A stretch of DNA of 36,928 nt from Actinomycetota bacterium (GCA_016931915.1 JAFGDU010000067.1:1-36928); one strand, 5' to 3'. Shown: positions 1 through 8,278, counted from the first letter of the stretch. A program made the numbers and translations. Notes: generated by a model from the letters alone, not told the origin.

Positions 1-549
1 AACGTGGGCAGCGTCAAGACGGAGGAGCTGGCCATCGGCTTCTCCGGCGGAGACATCGGCCTCATGGACACCTTCTTCGACCCGGAGACAGGCGAAGGCA
101 CGGTAGTCCAGGAGGTCATACGCATCGGGGACATGCAGTGGGCGAGGGACTTCTCGAGCGACGCATGGGTGGAGCAAGAACCCAGCCTGGACCAGGAAGT
201 GATAGATTCGTATAAGCCTCAGATCTCCGAGGTCCTGTATAACTCCGAATCGGCGGCGTTACTGGAGGGTGAGGAGGAGATCAACGGGGCCACCGCCTCC
301 CATATGCGCTTCGAGCTCAGCCCCGAGAACGTCTCCGCCCTTCTTCCCGACATCCCCCAATCAAACCTGGAGGGAAACACGGGAGGGCAACTGGATGTAT
401 GGCTGGATGCGCGCGATTATCACATCGTCAAGTACGAGCTGTTCTTCTGGAACGTGGTCGTCCAGGAGGGTTACGGCAACGTCGACATACATATCGTCAT
501 CGACATCACCGGGATCAACCAACCCGTCGAGATAACCCCGCCGGCCTGA
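1..549 (+). CDS. Secreted/lipoprotein-like protein, 3' part only
   Basis: The open frame is already running at base 1 and ends at a TGA at 547-549, so only the C-terminal ~182 residues are present. The GTG at base 4 is probably not the real start, because no start context is visible. The visible part is acidic and soluble, with alternating beta-type stretches (VWLDARDYHIVKYELFF) and no membrane segment. The pattern resembles actinobacterial LppX/LprG/LolA-like lipoproteins, where a beta-sheet cup binds a lipid. That is a fold-level guess; no catalytic motif can be seen, and the expected signal peptide and lipobox would lie outside the window. The gene converges on the minus-strand URO-D-like gene with only 10 bp between the stops, and I see no obvious terminator hairpin there. 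Confidence 0.6.
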   Translation, partial: NVGSVKTEELAIGFSGGDIGLMDTFFDPETGEGTVVQEVIRIGDMQWARDFSSDAWVEQEPSLDQEVIDSYKPQISEVLYNSESAALLEGEEEINGATASHMRFELSPENVSALLPDIPQSNLEGNTGGQLDVWLDARDYHIVKYELFFWNVVVQEGYGNVDIHIVIDITGINQPVEITPPA

Positions 550-559
550 TCGCCCTGCC

Positions 560-1885
560 TCAATACTCGCCGTGCTCGAGTACGTAATCGAGCATGGCCC
601 GGACGTTCTCGCAGCGGGCGTTGTCCGGGATCCCCAGCGCCCCGCTGAGGATGTAGCCGCCGCCCGGCGCCACCTCCTCGATCAATCTCTTGCAGTATGC
701 GCGGATATCGTCGGGGTCGCCCGCCACCATGAGGTTCATGGGCACGTTGCCCGCCACGCACATGTGCCCCGCGAGGACCTCCTTGGCCTTGAAGATATCC
801 CCCGTATCCACGTTGCAGACGCATTTGCCGGGCGGGAACTCCAGCATGAACTCGAAGAGATGGGTGCAATCGCCCTCCAGGGTGATCAGGGGGACTATGC
901 CGCGCGCGATAACCGCGTCCACAACTTTCCTCAAAGTAGGCAGAGAGAAACGCGCGAACTGCTTGGGGGAGAGCGAGAAGGACCGCTCGCACAGGATAAC
1001 CCCGCCCCGCAGTCCCGTCGCCAGCGCCATGTTCTCCAGGGCCATGATGCACACTGGTACCAGCATATCCGTTACCTGCTCCACCATCTCCGGCCGCCGG
1101 TAGAGGTCGCCGGAGATGCCCGTCAATCCCCGGAAGAGGAGGACGGTGAGGTCGTAGGGCTCGAAGGTCATGGCTGCCGTGTATACCGGGACACCGTATT
1201 CGTACTCCACCACGTTGAGCATGCGGTTGTAGAAAAGGCCGAAGGACATCAGTTCCCAGGCCATTCTCATCAGCACCCGTTTATCCCAGCCCCTGCGCGG
1301 ATGATAGAGGGGGGTCATGCGGGGCATGATGACCCGGCGGAAGAAATCGTACCTCTCCTCTATGAATTGCGGGTATTCCTCCTCTTTCAAGCGCTCCTTC
1401 TCCACGAACTGGAAGCAGACGTCTTCGTCGATATGCACCCCCGGCAGCTTGAGGATATCCAGTTGGGAGAGGGCCACGAGCCTGCCATGGTTGTTCATGT
1501 GTGCCGGGAAGATGGCGTCGAAATCGGTGTTCTCCCGGGCGAACCTCAAAAAGGCCTCCCCGCATTTCCTCCTGTCCATGATGAAATCGGCGAAGGGTAT
1601 CCCGGAGTAGAAAGCGGGGTACAGGGTCATGCCGTTGGTGATCACCGGCACGCGGTCGGGAACGCCCAGGGCCACCGCGGTCTTTATACGTTCCTCCTTC
1701 TCCCCGAAACGCCGCTCGGCGGCCTCGCTCTTGAACCTTCCCCGCCTGCTAAGGTCGCCGGCGATCTTCGAGCCCCTCAGGACGATGCTCCCCTTGCAAC
1801 CCCGGGAGCGGAATTCATCCCACGCCCGGTCCAGCTCCCGCATCGCCTTGATGTCTCCTGCCGTCCGCCCCGTTTTTTCCAGCAC
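560..1885 (-). CDS. URO-D/MtaA-like family protein
   Basis: This 441-residue protein has the uroporphyrinogen-decarboxylase TIM-barrel signature: VPDRVPVITNG near residue 75, DIFKAKEVL near 363, GNVP near 379 and GGGYILSG near 408. This is the clade that includes MtaA/MtbA corrinoid:CoM methyltransferases rather than heme-pathway HemE. The Zn-binding His-x-Cys of MtaA is replaced by an EGDC stretch (Cys340), and the C-terminal Gly-Cys is replaced by Gly-Ala, so metal-dependent methyl transfer as in MtaA is doubtful. An extra ~65 basic residues precede the family domain. The GTG at 1885 follows GGAGGGGG and AAGGGG; an ATG at 1843 is a shorter alternative. It is the last gene of the minus-strand set, 110 bp after the Fe-S gene, with a perfect palindrome in the gap. 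The function is not known. Confidence 0.82.
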   Translation of the reverse strand: MLEKTGRTAGDIKAMRELDRAWDEFRSRGCKGSIVLRGSKIAGDLSRRGRFKSEAAERRFGEKEERIKTAVALGVPDRVPVITNGMTLYPAFYSGIPFADFIMDRRKCGEAFLRFARENTDFDAIFPAHMNNHGRLVALSQLDILKLPGVHIDEDVCFQFVEKERLKEEEYPQFIEERYDFFRRVIMPRMTPLYHPRRGWDKRVLMRMAWELMSFGLFYNRMLNVVEYEYGVPVYTAAMTFEPYDLTVLLFRGLTGISGDLYRRPEMVEQVTDMLVPVCIMALENMALATGLRGGVILCERSFSLSPKQFARFSLPTLRKVVDAVIARGIVPLITLEGDCTHLFEFMLEFPPGKCVCNVDTGDIFKAKEVLAGHMCVAGNVPMNLMVAGDPDDIRAYCKRLIEEVAPGGGYILSGALGIPDNARCENVRAMLDYVLEHGEY

Positions 1886-1953
1886 GACCCCTTGACCCCC
1901 TCCAGTTCCCGCCCTTCGGCATCATGTGCACATATGAAGAAAGACCTCTTATT

Positions 1954-1973
1954 GTTTTACCATGAGGTAAAAC
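1954..1973. promoter_or_regulatory. Perfect 20-bp palindrome, candidate operator
   Basis: GTTTTACC-ATGA-GGTAAAAC has two perfect 8-bp arms around a 4-bp centre. It lies in the 110-bp gap upstream of the URO-D-like gene (minus strand) and downstream of the first Fe-S gene. No T-run follows on either strand, so a repressor-type operator fits better than a terminator. The TTTAC...GTAA core resembles the TTTAC-N5-GTAA stretch at 11403-11416 in front of the amidohydrolase gene, which may mean a shared regulator. That link is inference. Confidence 0.45.
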
Positions 1974-1995
1974 ATGATCGCGTGACCGGCCGGCA

Positions 1996-2814
1996 TCAAT
2001 CGTACCTGACGTGTGCGCGGATCCTCTGGTAAGCGTCCTCGAGAAAATCACGGTCGGTTATCCTTACGGTAATAGCCCCGTTGGGACAGGCACTGGCGCA
2101 TCTTCCACAAGCGCGGCAGTATTCGCCGATGACCGCCTTGTTGTTGACTAGCTCAATCGCATGCACGAAACAGTGCTCCGCGCATGTCCCGCAGCCCCTG
2201 CAATCCCCGGTGACCTCTACGCTCACACCCTTGAGGCGCGGATAAGCAGGATCGACATACGTGTAGGGTATCTCTCCTATGAAGCGGGTTATACTGCAGC
2301 ACTCGCAGCAGAAACAGACGGTGAGCAGGCAGCCCCGGTCCTTGACCCCGAAGATGAAGTTGTCCACATGTGCCCGGCCCACTATGGGCACCAGGCCCAC
2401 ATCGATGGCCTTGCGGGCATGCTCTTTCGCTTCTTCCTTGCCCACTTCGCGGCCCACCGTGGCGGGCACCTCGAGGGCGGAGTCCCCCATGAGCAGACAT
2501 CCGATATCATGGGGGTAATCTTCACACTCGTACCCCATGCGGCAACCACAGAAGTCCACGATCACACAATGTGAGGCCTCCTCGATAAGGCGATCGAGGA
2601 GTTCCAGGGGCATGGGGCAATCTTCAGGCCTGGAGATATCCTGATTGATGGGAAGAAAGCGCATGTCCGTCTTATCCTCGCGCACCCAGGGATGGCGCCT
2701 TGCCATTCCCGGGATCCTGGAGAACTTGAACACCATATGCTGGAAGTTCAACCCCATCCTCATGAACCAAGGCGGCTTACCCAAGCCTTGTTCGATAAAC
2801 GCCTTTTTCGCCAT
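1996..2814 (-). CDS. Cys-rich 4Fe-4S protein, paralog A
   Basis: The protein has 272 residues. Its C-terminal ~70 residues hold two ferredoxin-type motifs, CRGCGTCAEHC and CRACGRCASACPNG, predicted to bind two [4Fe-4S] clusters. The N-terminal ~190 residues form a separate Cys-rich domain with a CGCR motif, a CEDYPHDIGC stretch and a striking CFCCECC run, which suggests an additional metal site. I chose the ATG at 2814 (MAKKAF) because AGGAGGAGC lies directly upstream, and because it makes the protein the same length as its neighbour, which starts MARKAF. The frame is open 28 codons further upstream, but that would run into the next gene. It is probably a soluble electron carrier or a reductive activator for the operon. 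The N-terminal domain is not one I can name. Confidence 0.88.
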   Translation of the reverse strand: MAKKAFIEQGLGKPPWFMRMGLNFQHMVFKFSRIPGMARRHPWVREDKTDMRFLPINQDISRPEDCPMPLELLDRLIEEASHCVIVDFCGCRMGYECEDYPHDIGCLLMGDSALEVPATVGREVGKEEAKEHARKAIDVGLVPIVGRAHVDNFIFGVKDRGCLLTVCFCCECCSITRFIGEIPYTYVDPAYPRLKGVSVEVTGDCRGCGTCAEHCFVHAIELVNNKAVIGEYCRACGRCASACPNGAITVRITDRDFLEDAYQRIRAHVRYD

Positions 2815-2894
2815 TGCTCCTCCTCTCATTATCGTTGTTTGATAATAAGGGTTTTCCACCAATGTCCATCGGTCAACCGCCATCAAGACAGGTT

Positions 2895-3713
2895 TCAATC
2901 ATACTTCACATGGGCACGTATCCTCTCATAGGTCCTTTCGAGATATTCGGGGTCATCGATCCTTATTCTTATCGCATCGTTGGGACAGACCAGGGCGCAG
3001 CGCCCGCAGGCGCGGCAGTATTCCCCGATCACCGCCTTACCATCCACGACCTCTATCGCCTTCACAAAGCACTTCCCTACGCAGCGGCCGCAACCGTCAC
3101 AAGCATCGCTTACCTCTATATGTATCCCCTCCAAACGGGTATAGGCTGGTTCTACGTATTCAAGCGGTATGTCGCGGATGAAGCGGGTGATGCAACAGCA
3201 CTCGCAGCAGAAGCAGACGGTGAGCATGCGGCCACGGTCCTTGATCCCGTAGAAAAAATCATCTACGTGAGCCTTGCCCACATAGGGAACCAAGCCAGAC
3301 TCGACCGCCCGCAGTGCATGGGCCTTTGCCTCCTCTTTATCCACCTCTCTGCATACCGAACCGGGGATCAACATGGCATCGTCGCCCAGGTGCAGACATC
3401 CTATCTCATGCGGATAATTGCGGCACTTATAGGCGATGCGGCAGCCGCAGGTGTCGAGGACCGCGCAGTGGGAGGTTTCATCGATGAGGCGGTCCAGCAG
3501 CTGCAACGGCATGGGTGAGTCACCGGCCCGTTCTATATCCTGGTTGATGGGGAGGAAGCGTATGTCCGTCTTGTCGTCCCTTATCCACGGGTGCCGCCTT
3601 CCCAGTCCCGCCAGCCTGGACAGCCTGAACAGCAGGTGGGTAAAGTCCAGCCCCATGCGATAGACGTAGGAAGGCTTTCCCACTGCCCGCTCGATAAAAG
3701 CTTTTCTAGCCAT
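2895..3713 (-). CDS. Cys-rich 4Fe-4S protein, paralog B
   Basis: This 272-residue tandem paralog of the next gene downstream is collinear from end to end: MARKAF start, HPWIRDDKTDIRFLPINQDI, CGCR, CFCCECCC, and two C-terminal 4Fe-4S motifs (CDGCGRCVGKC and CRACGRCALVCPND). Both copies end in the same RIRAHVKYD/RIRAHVRYD tail. The start is supported by AAGGGG about 8 bases upstream of the ATG. It lies 40 bp after the DUF35 gene and 80 bp before paralog A. Keeping every cysteine while the rest of the sequence diverges suggests both copies are functional, perhaps as a heterodimer or as carriers with different partners. The electron-transfer role is inferred from the cluster motifs only. Confidence 0.88.
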   Translation of the reverse strand: MARKAFIERAVGKPSYVYRMGLDFTHLLFRLSRLAGLGRRHPWIRDDKTDIRFLPINQDIERAGDSPMPLQLLDRLIDETSHCAVLDTCGCRIAYKCRNYPHEIGCLHLGDDAMLIPGSVCREVDKEEAKAHALRAVESGLVPYVGKAHVDDFFYGIKDRGRMLTVCFCCECCCITRFIRDIPLEYVEPAYTRLEGIHIEVSDACDGCGRCVGKCFVKAIEVVDGKAVIGEYCRACGRCALVCPNDAIRIRIDDPEYLERTYERIRAHVKYD

Positions 3714-3753
3714 GCTCTATTCCCCTTGCTGGCATTTATCACGGCCTGACATG

Positions 3754-4176
3754 TTAAACATGCTCTCGCTCGACCGGCCGGAACTTGGGGAGGGTGATCT
3801 CCTCGGTTACCGGCTGGAAGACCACCTCCACCGGCATCTCGCACTCCAGCTCGTCGAAGTCGCATGCGACGATGTTGCTCATCATGCGGTAGCCCTCGTC
3901 CATGCGGATGATGGCCACGCAGTAAGGGGTTACCCCCATGAAAGCCGGCGGAGCCCCCTCATAGGTCACGGTGAAGGTATCGATGACCCCTTTTCCCTTG
4001 GACTCCAGCCATTCCAGGTCGTGACCCATGCAGTCCGGGCAGAGGTACTTGGGGAAGAAGATGACCCTCCCGCAATCTTTGCAGTGCTGATAGAGGAGCT
4101 TTTCCTCCCTGCACCCGTCCCAGAAGACCTTGCTCAGGGTGGTCAGCAGCGGCAGCGGCAACGTGTACTCTTCCAT
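3754..4176 (-). CDS. DUF35 Zn-ribbon/OB-fold acyl-CoA-associated protein
   Basis: This 140-residue protein has the DUF35 layout. An N-terminal helix (TLSKVFWDGCREEKLLYQHC) leads into a rubredoxin-like Zn ribbon with Cys32, Cys35, Cys46 and Cys49. An OB-fold follows (GVIDTFTVTYEGAPPAF, then PYCVAIIRMDEG). Such proteins are obligate partners of thiolase-superfamily enzymes: the DUF35 domain of ChsH2 with Ltp2 in steroid degradation, BbsA with BbsB in toluene degradation, and the archaeal thiolase/HMG-CoA synthase complex. They help bind or channel the acyl-CoA. The stop of the upstream thiolase gene is only 3 bp from this start, and the ribosome site GAGGTGTGAG lies at the thiolase 3' end. The pair is therefore very likely translationally coupled and forms one complex. 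Confidence 0.93.
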   Translation of the reverse strand: MEEYTLPLPLLTTLSKVFWDGCREEKLLYQHCKDCGRVIFFPKYLCPDCMGHDLEWLESKGKGVIDTFTVTYEGAPPAFMGVTPYCVAIIRMDEGYRMMSNIVACDFDELECEMPVEVVFQPVTEEITLPKFRPVEREHV

Positions 4177-4179
4177 TTC

Positions 4180-5364
4180 TCACACCTCGTTTCCCAATAT
4201 GCCGACGTGGAAGTCCATGCCGATGCCCCCGGAGGCCGTATCCAGGGCATATTTCACATCCGGCACCTGCCGCTCCCCGGCCTTGCCCATCACCTGGCGG
4301 GCCGCCTCGACCAGCACCGCAACGCCGCCGCCGGCGCCGGTGTGGCCCTGGGCCATCATACCGCCGTTGGTTGTCACCGGGAGCTTTCCTCCCGGCGCGG
4401 CATTGCCTTCCTCGAAGAACCTCCCAGCCGTGCCCTTCTCGCACAACCCCAGCAGCTCCATGGAGATGAGGATGAAGGTGGGGAAGGCGTCGTAGAGTTC
4501 CGCCACGTCGATGTCCTCGCGCCCGATGCCCGCCATGGCGAAGGCATCGTCGGCCGCAGGGGTCCATGTCTGGTAGAAATCACCCTGCCCCTCGGTTGCT
4601 GTGAAGTTGGTACATCGGGAACCCACGCCCAGCACGTAGGCCGGCAGGTCGGTAAGCTCGCGCGCCCTCTCCGCCGAGGTGACGACGAAGGCTGCGGCTC
4701 CGTCCGCCAGCTTGTTCATCATGCGTTTCCTCACCGGGGCGGAGATAACCTTGGAGGCCAGCACATCATCGGCGGTCCTCAACTCGCGCAGCATGGCGTT
4801 GGGATTGAGCGCCGCCCACTTGCGCATGGTCTCCACCACGCTGGCGATCTGCCGCTCCGTGGTGCCGGTATCGTACATATAGCGCTGCTGCAGGAACCCC
4901 GCCAGGGCCAGCTGGCTGAAACCGTAGGGGATCTCGTACTCCTGGCTCATGGAGACCACCGCGAACTGGGCGATGGCCGCGCCCATGTCCAAGCCCGTAC
5001 CCAGCTTGTCGGTATGCACCACCAGCACCGTCCTGGATAATCCGGCCACGATCATCCCCATGGCGGTCTTGAGGGAGTTGGAGGAACTGGACCCGCCGGA
5101 GGCACAGACGAAATTGGCCTTGCAGGTACTTCCCAGCCCCAACTCCTCCACCAGCCAGGAACAGACCAGGTTGGCGTTGTCTATGGGGTTCGCCACCGCG
5201 ATGATGGGAATAACAGTATCGATCTCCTCCTTGGCGATACCCGCGTCCTGGATGGCCATCTCGCCGACGGCCACCGCCTGTTCTATGAACGACCTCTCCG
5301 GGTAGATGCCGGTGGGCACCTCGCCTATACCCACTATGGCTGTTTTGCCCCGAATGCTTTCCAT
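4180..5364 (-). CDS. Thiolase-like (SCP2/Ltp-type) acyl-CoA lyase
   Basis: This 394-residue protein belongs to the thiolase superfamily, SCP2/lipid-transfer branch. The nucleophile motif CASGGSSSS gives Cys87. The central motif reads VAELYDAFPTF, and the His motif reads NGGMMAQGHTGAGG near residue 345. The second catalytic Cys expected near the C-terminus (CxG in classical thiolases) is not visible; the region reads DTASGGIGMDFHVG. It probably cleaves (or forms) a C-C bond of a CoA thioester together with the DUF35 protein encoded 3 bp downstream. The loss of the C-terminal Cys makes a retro-aldol reaction, as in Ltp2, a serious alternative to thiolysis. The ATG at 5364 is preceded by AAGGAGG. 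It lies 39 bp after the OYE gene. Confidence 0.9.
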   Translation of the reverse strand: MESIRGKTAIVGIGEVPTGIYPERSFIEQAVAVGEMAIQDAGIAKEEIDTVIPIIAVANPIDNANLVCSWLVEELGLGSTCKANFVCASGGSSSSNSLKTAMGMIVAGLSRTVLVVHTDKLGTGLDMGAAIAQFAVVSMSQEYEIPYGFSQLALAGFLQQRYMYDTGTTERQIASVVETMRKWAALNPNAMLRELRTADDVLASKVISAPVRKRMMNKLADGAAAFVVTSAERARELTDLPAYVLGVGSRCTNFTATEGQGDFYQTWTPAADDAFAMAGIGREDIDVAELYDAFPTFILISMELLGLCEKGTAGRFFEEGNAAPGGKLPVTTNGGMMAQGHTGAGGGVAVLVEAARQVMGKAGERQVPDVKYALDTASGGIGMDFHVGILGNEV

Positions 5365-5403
5365 ATCTACGGTCCTCCTTTTTACGCTGCCTTACCCGAG
5401 GCT

Positions 5404-6687
5404 TCACACTTCACTGATCATCTGCCAGGCGCGCTCCTTGAGGGGCAGCACCGGCCGCGTGTTGTATTTCTCTATGTATTTCTCCTGTCCCATCTCCGGA
5501 TTTACCAGGCAGCGGGATGGCAAACCAATGAGGAAGCGGCCGATACACCCCTTGAGGCAGCGGGTACATTTTACGATGTCCTTGACCCTTCCCTCCCTGA
5601 CCTTGTTGGGCCACTCGGGGTCTGCGATGAGGGCACGGCCCTGGGATATGATATCCATCTTGCCTGCCGCCATGCTCTCCGCGGCGAGGTCCGGGTTGTG
5701 CACCGAGGGGCAGATCACCGGGATGTCTCTTCCCAGGGCCTCCTCGAGCCCTTTTTTTATCTGCGCCGACTCCTCGACCACCTGCCCGTCGGTGTCGGGG
5801 AGGAAATATTTCGCTGCCTCGTAAGAACCATCCGACAGGTGTATGCCGTCGGCCCCCGCCTGGATGGCCATCTTGCAGAACTCGATGGTGTCCTCTACGT
5901 GGAAGCCGTCGTCCATGTGTTCGTCCGCGCTGATGCGTACGGTGAGCAGATAGTCGTCACCCACGCCGGCCCGCATGCTCCTGACGCAGTCGCACATGAA
6001 GCGTGCGCGGTTCTCCATGGAGCCGCCATACTCATCCGTGCGCTTGTTGGAGCGTGGGGAGAGGAACTCGTGGATGAGGTATCCGTGGGGAGCGTGCAGC
6101 TCCACCCCGTCGAAGCCGGCGATCCTGGCCAGCCGGGCCGATTCTCCCACATCGTGGGCCAAGGCTTCCAGCTCATCCACCCTGATCTCGCGCGGCGTCT
6201 CTGTGATGGGATGATCGGGACCCATGAGTTCCGCGACCTTCGTCAGTATCTCCACGCCGTTCTTGGGGAGCTTGTCCGGCTGGAACTGATAGGCTATGGG
6301 AGATGGCGCAACCGGCTGGATGCCGGTGCCTGACGAGCTCCCCTGGCGACCCGGTCCCGGAGATATCTGTATGATCGTTTTCGCCCCATGGGTATGGATG
6401 GTCTCCGCCAGCTCGGCCAGTCCTGACATCTGGTAAGGGTAGACAAGCATGAGGTTGTTGTGTACCTCGTAGGTCTTTATGGTCTCGTGGTCCGACCCGC
6501 CAACCGCCTCGATGATGATAAGCCCCGCTCCCCCCATGGCCCGTGCTGCATAATAAGCCATCTGCTGTTCGCTCACGATGTGGCCGGGTGCGGTGAAACA
6601 GCAGTTCATGGGGGCCATGGCGATGCGGTTCTTGAGCTCCACGTTCTTGAGCATCATGGGCTCGAACAAAACGTCGTACTTGGACAT
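5404..6687 (-). CDS. Old-yellow-enzyme-type FMN/Fe-S reductase, short form
   Basis: This 427-residue NADH:flavin oxidoreductase/OYE family TIM barrel has LFEPMMLKNVELKNRIAMAPM at the N-terminus and HAPHGYLIHEFLSPRSNKRT in the middle. It also has the 4Fe-4S motif of 2,4-dienoyl-CoA reductases, C-x2-C-x3-C-x11-C (Cys374, 377, 381, 393). It stops about 34 residues after the last Cys, so the FAD/NAD(P)H module of full-length enzymes (~640-670 residues) is absent and electrons must come from another protein; the two ferredoxin-like paralogs nearby are candidates. I chose the ATG at 6687 (MSKYDVLFEP) because GAAAGGGG precedes it and the family begins there. The open frame upstream of it overlaps the ligase gene and is non-homologous. 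Likely role: reduction of an enoyl- or dienoyl-CoA intermediate. Confidence 0.9.
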   Translation of the reverse strand: MSKYDVLFEPMMLKNVELKNRIAMAPMNCCFTAPGHIVSEQQMAYYAARAMGGAGLIIIEAVGGSDHETIKTYEVHNNLMLVYPYQMSGLAELAETIHTHGAKTIIQISPGPGRQGSSSGTGIQPVAPSPIAYQFQPDKLPKNGVEILTKVAELMGPDHPITETPREIRVDELEALAHDVGESARLARIAGFDGVELHAPHGYLIHEFLSPRSNKRTDEYGGSMENRARFMCDCVRSMRAGVGDDYLLTVRISADEHMDDGFHVEDTIEFCKMAIQAGADGIHLSDGSYEAAKYFLPDTDGQVVEESAQIKKGLEEALGRDIPVICPSVHNPDLAAESMAAGKMDIISQGRALIADPEWPNKVREGRVKDIVKCTRCLKGCIGRFLIGLPSRCLVNPEMGQEKYIEKYNTRPVLPLKERAWQMISEV

Positions 6688-6730
6688 TGCAGCGTTCCCC
6701 TTTCTCTCCAGTTGTAATAATGCCGATCCC

Positions 6731-8278
6731 TCAGACCTGGCGCTCCCTGCCCTCCCAGTAGGGGGCGCGCAGCTCCGTCTTGAGGATCTTGCCCGCCAGG
6801 TTCTTGGGCAGGGCGTCCACGAACTCGACTGATTTGGGCTTCTTATAGGAAGCAAGGTTGTCTTTGCACAGGGCGATGATCTCCTCCTCCGTCGCCTGCA
6901 TGCCCGGCTTGAGGGCCACGAAGGCCTTCACCGACTCCCCCCAGGTCTCGTCGGGCACGCCGATGACCGCGGCCTCGAAGACCGCCTCGTGCTTGAAGAT
7001 GACGTTCTCCACCTCCTTGGGATACACGTTGTATCCCCCGGTGATGATCATGTCCTTGAGGCGGTCGGCGATGAAGAGGTATCCCCCGTCGTCCAGGTAA
7101 CCGACGTCTCCCGTATACAACCACCCGCCCCTGAGGGCCTGCGCCGTGGCCTCGGGGTCGCGCCAGTACTCCTTCATCACCAGGGGGCTGTTGACGATGA
7201 TCTCTCCCATCTCGCCCGCGGGCAGTTCGTTGCCGCCATCGTCGACTACCCGCACCTTGGTGTAGATGATCTCGCGGCCGGCCGAGCCCAACCGCCTGGT
7301 CTGCTCCTCGCTTCCCCCCACCACGTGGTCGTCACGGGAGAGCATGGAGATCACCGGGCACTCCACCAGTCCGTAGGCCTGGGCGAAGACGCTCCCGAAG
7401 GTATCCAGCGCCTCCTTGAGCTTCTCCACCGCGATGGGGGCGGAGGAATAGGGCAGCGACCTCAGGCTGGAGAGATCGAAGTTCGCCCGGTTGGGATAGG
7501 CCAGGAGGAAGTAGATGATGGTGGGCGCCAGCCACATGGTGGTCACCTTCTCCTTCTGGATGACGTCGAGGATATAGTCCACGTCCAGGTGGGCGATGAG
7601 GATGTTGGGCACTCCCATCATGAGGTGGGGGGGCAGCAGGATGCCCGCGCCGTGGTTGATGGGGGCCACGTAGATGACCACGTCGCTGTCCTGTATACCC
7701 AGCTCGATGGCGGCAAAGTTGGCAAGGGCCCCGAAGCTCTTGTGGGTGTGCAGCACCCCCTTGGCCTTGCCGGTGGTGCCCGAGGTGTACATGAGGGCCA
7801 CCGGGTCGTCCTCGTCTATAGCGACGGCGGTCGCCTTGTCGCTCGCCTTGCCCATGAGGTCCTCGTAGGAGTGCATGCCGCCTGCACCCTCTCCGTCAAC
7901 AATGAGATGTTCCACCGTCTCCAGCTCGCCCCGCACCGAGGCGATACCCTCGGCGAACTGCTGCTGCATAATCACCGCCCTGGAGCCGGCGTTGTTGAGG
8001 TGGTAGACGTGCTCCGCCGGAACGTGGCGGAAGTTGAGCGGCGCCCAGACCATGCCGCCCTTCTCTATGCCGATCATAGCCTCGGCGGCGGTCATGGAGT
8101 TCTCGGAGAGCACCGAGACGCGGTCCCCCTTGTGAAGGCCCAGGCCGTAAAGCATGTTCACCAGCTTGTTGAGGCGCTTCTCGTACTCCCGGTAGGTAAC
8201 CCTCTGCTCGCCGAAGATCACGCAATCCCGCTCGGGGCGGTACATGAACCCCCTCTTCATGATGCTCCACATATCCAT
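6731..8278 (-). CDS. AMP-forming acyl-CoA synthetase/ligase
   Basis: This 515-residue ANL-superfamily enzyme makes an acyl-CoA from a free carboxylic acid, ATP and CoA by way of an acyl-adenylate. Visible motifs are the P-loop YTSGTTGKAKG (164-174), LYTGDVGYLDDGGYLFIADRLKD with the hinge, GGYNVYPKEVE, and the C-terminal catalytic Lys in LAGKILK (Lys497). The length is normal for medium-chain or aryl-CoA ligases. The acid specificity cannot be read from the sequence. A purine-rich AGGAGAGAGAGG stretch lies upstream of the ATG. It sits 78 bp after the acyl-CoA dehydrogenase gene and 43 bp before the OYE gene, and would provide the entry step of the pathway encoded here. Confidence 0.94.
   Translation of the reverse strand: MDMWSIMKRGFMYRPERDCVIFGEQRVTYREYEKRLNKLVNMLYGLGLHKGDRVSVLSENSMTAAEAMIGIEKGGMVWAPLNFRHVPAEHVYHLNNAGSRAVIMQQQFAEGIASVRGELETVEHLIVDGEGAGGMHSYEDLMGKASDKATAVAIDEDDPVALMYTSGTTGKAKGVLHTHKSFGALANFAAIELGIQDSDVVIYVAPINHGAGILLPPHLMMGVPNILIAHLDVDYILDVIQKEKVTTMWLAPTIIYFLLAYPNRANFDLSSLRSLPYSSAPIAVEKLKEALDTFGSVFAQAYGLVECPVISMLSRDDHVVGGSEEQTRRLGSAGREIIYTKVRVVDDGGNELPAGEMGEIIVNSPLVMKEYWRDPEATAQALRGGWLYTGDVGYLDDGGYLFIADRLKDMIITGGYNVYPKEVENVIFKHEAVFEAAVIGVPDETWGESVKAFVALKPGMQATEEEIIALCKDNLASYKKPKSVEFVDALPKNLAGKILKTELRAPYWEGRERQV

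Noticed and set aside
572..2032. Long plus-strand open frame (486 codons) opposite the URO-D-like gene
   Set aside because: It is antisense to a gene with clear family motifs, is rich in His/Arg/Gly as expected of a reverse-strand shadow in high-GC DNA, and has no family motif.
1996..2898. Longer version of Fe-S paralog A starting at 2898
   Set aside because: It would overlap the upstream paralog's stop, adds 28 non-conserved residues, and ignores the strong ribosome site before the ATG at 2814.
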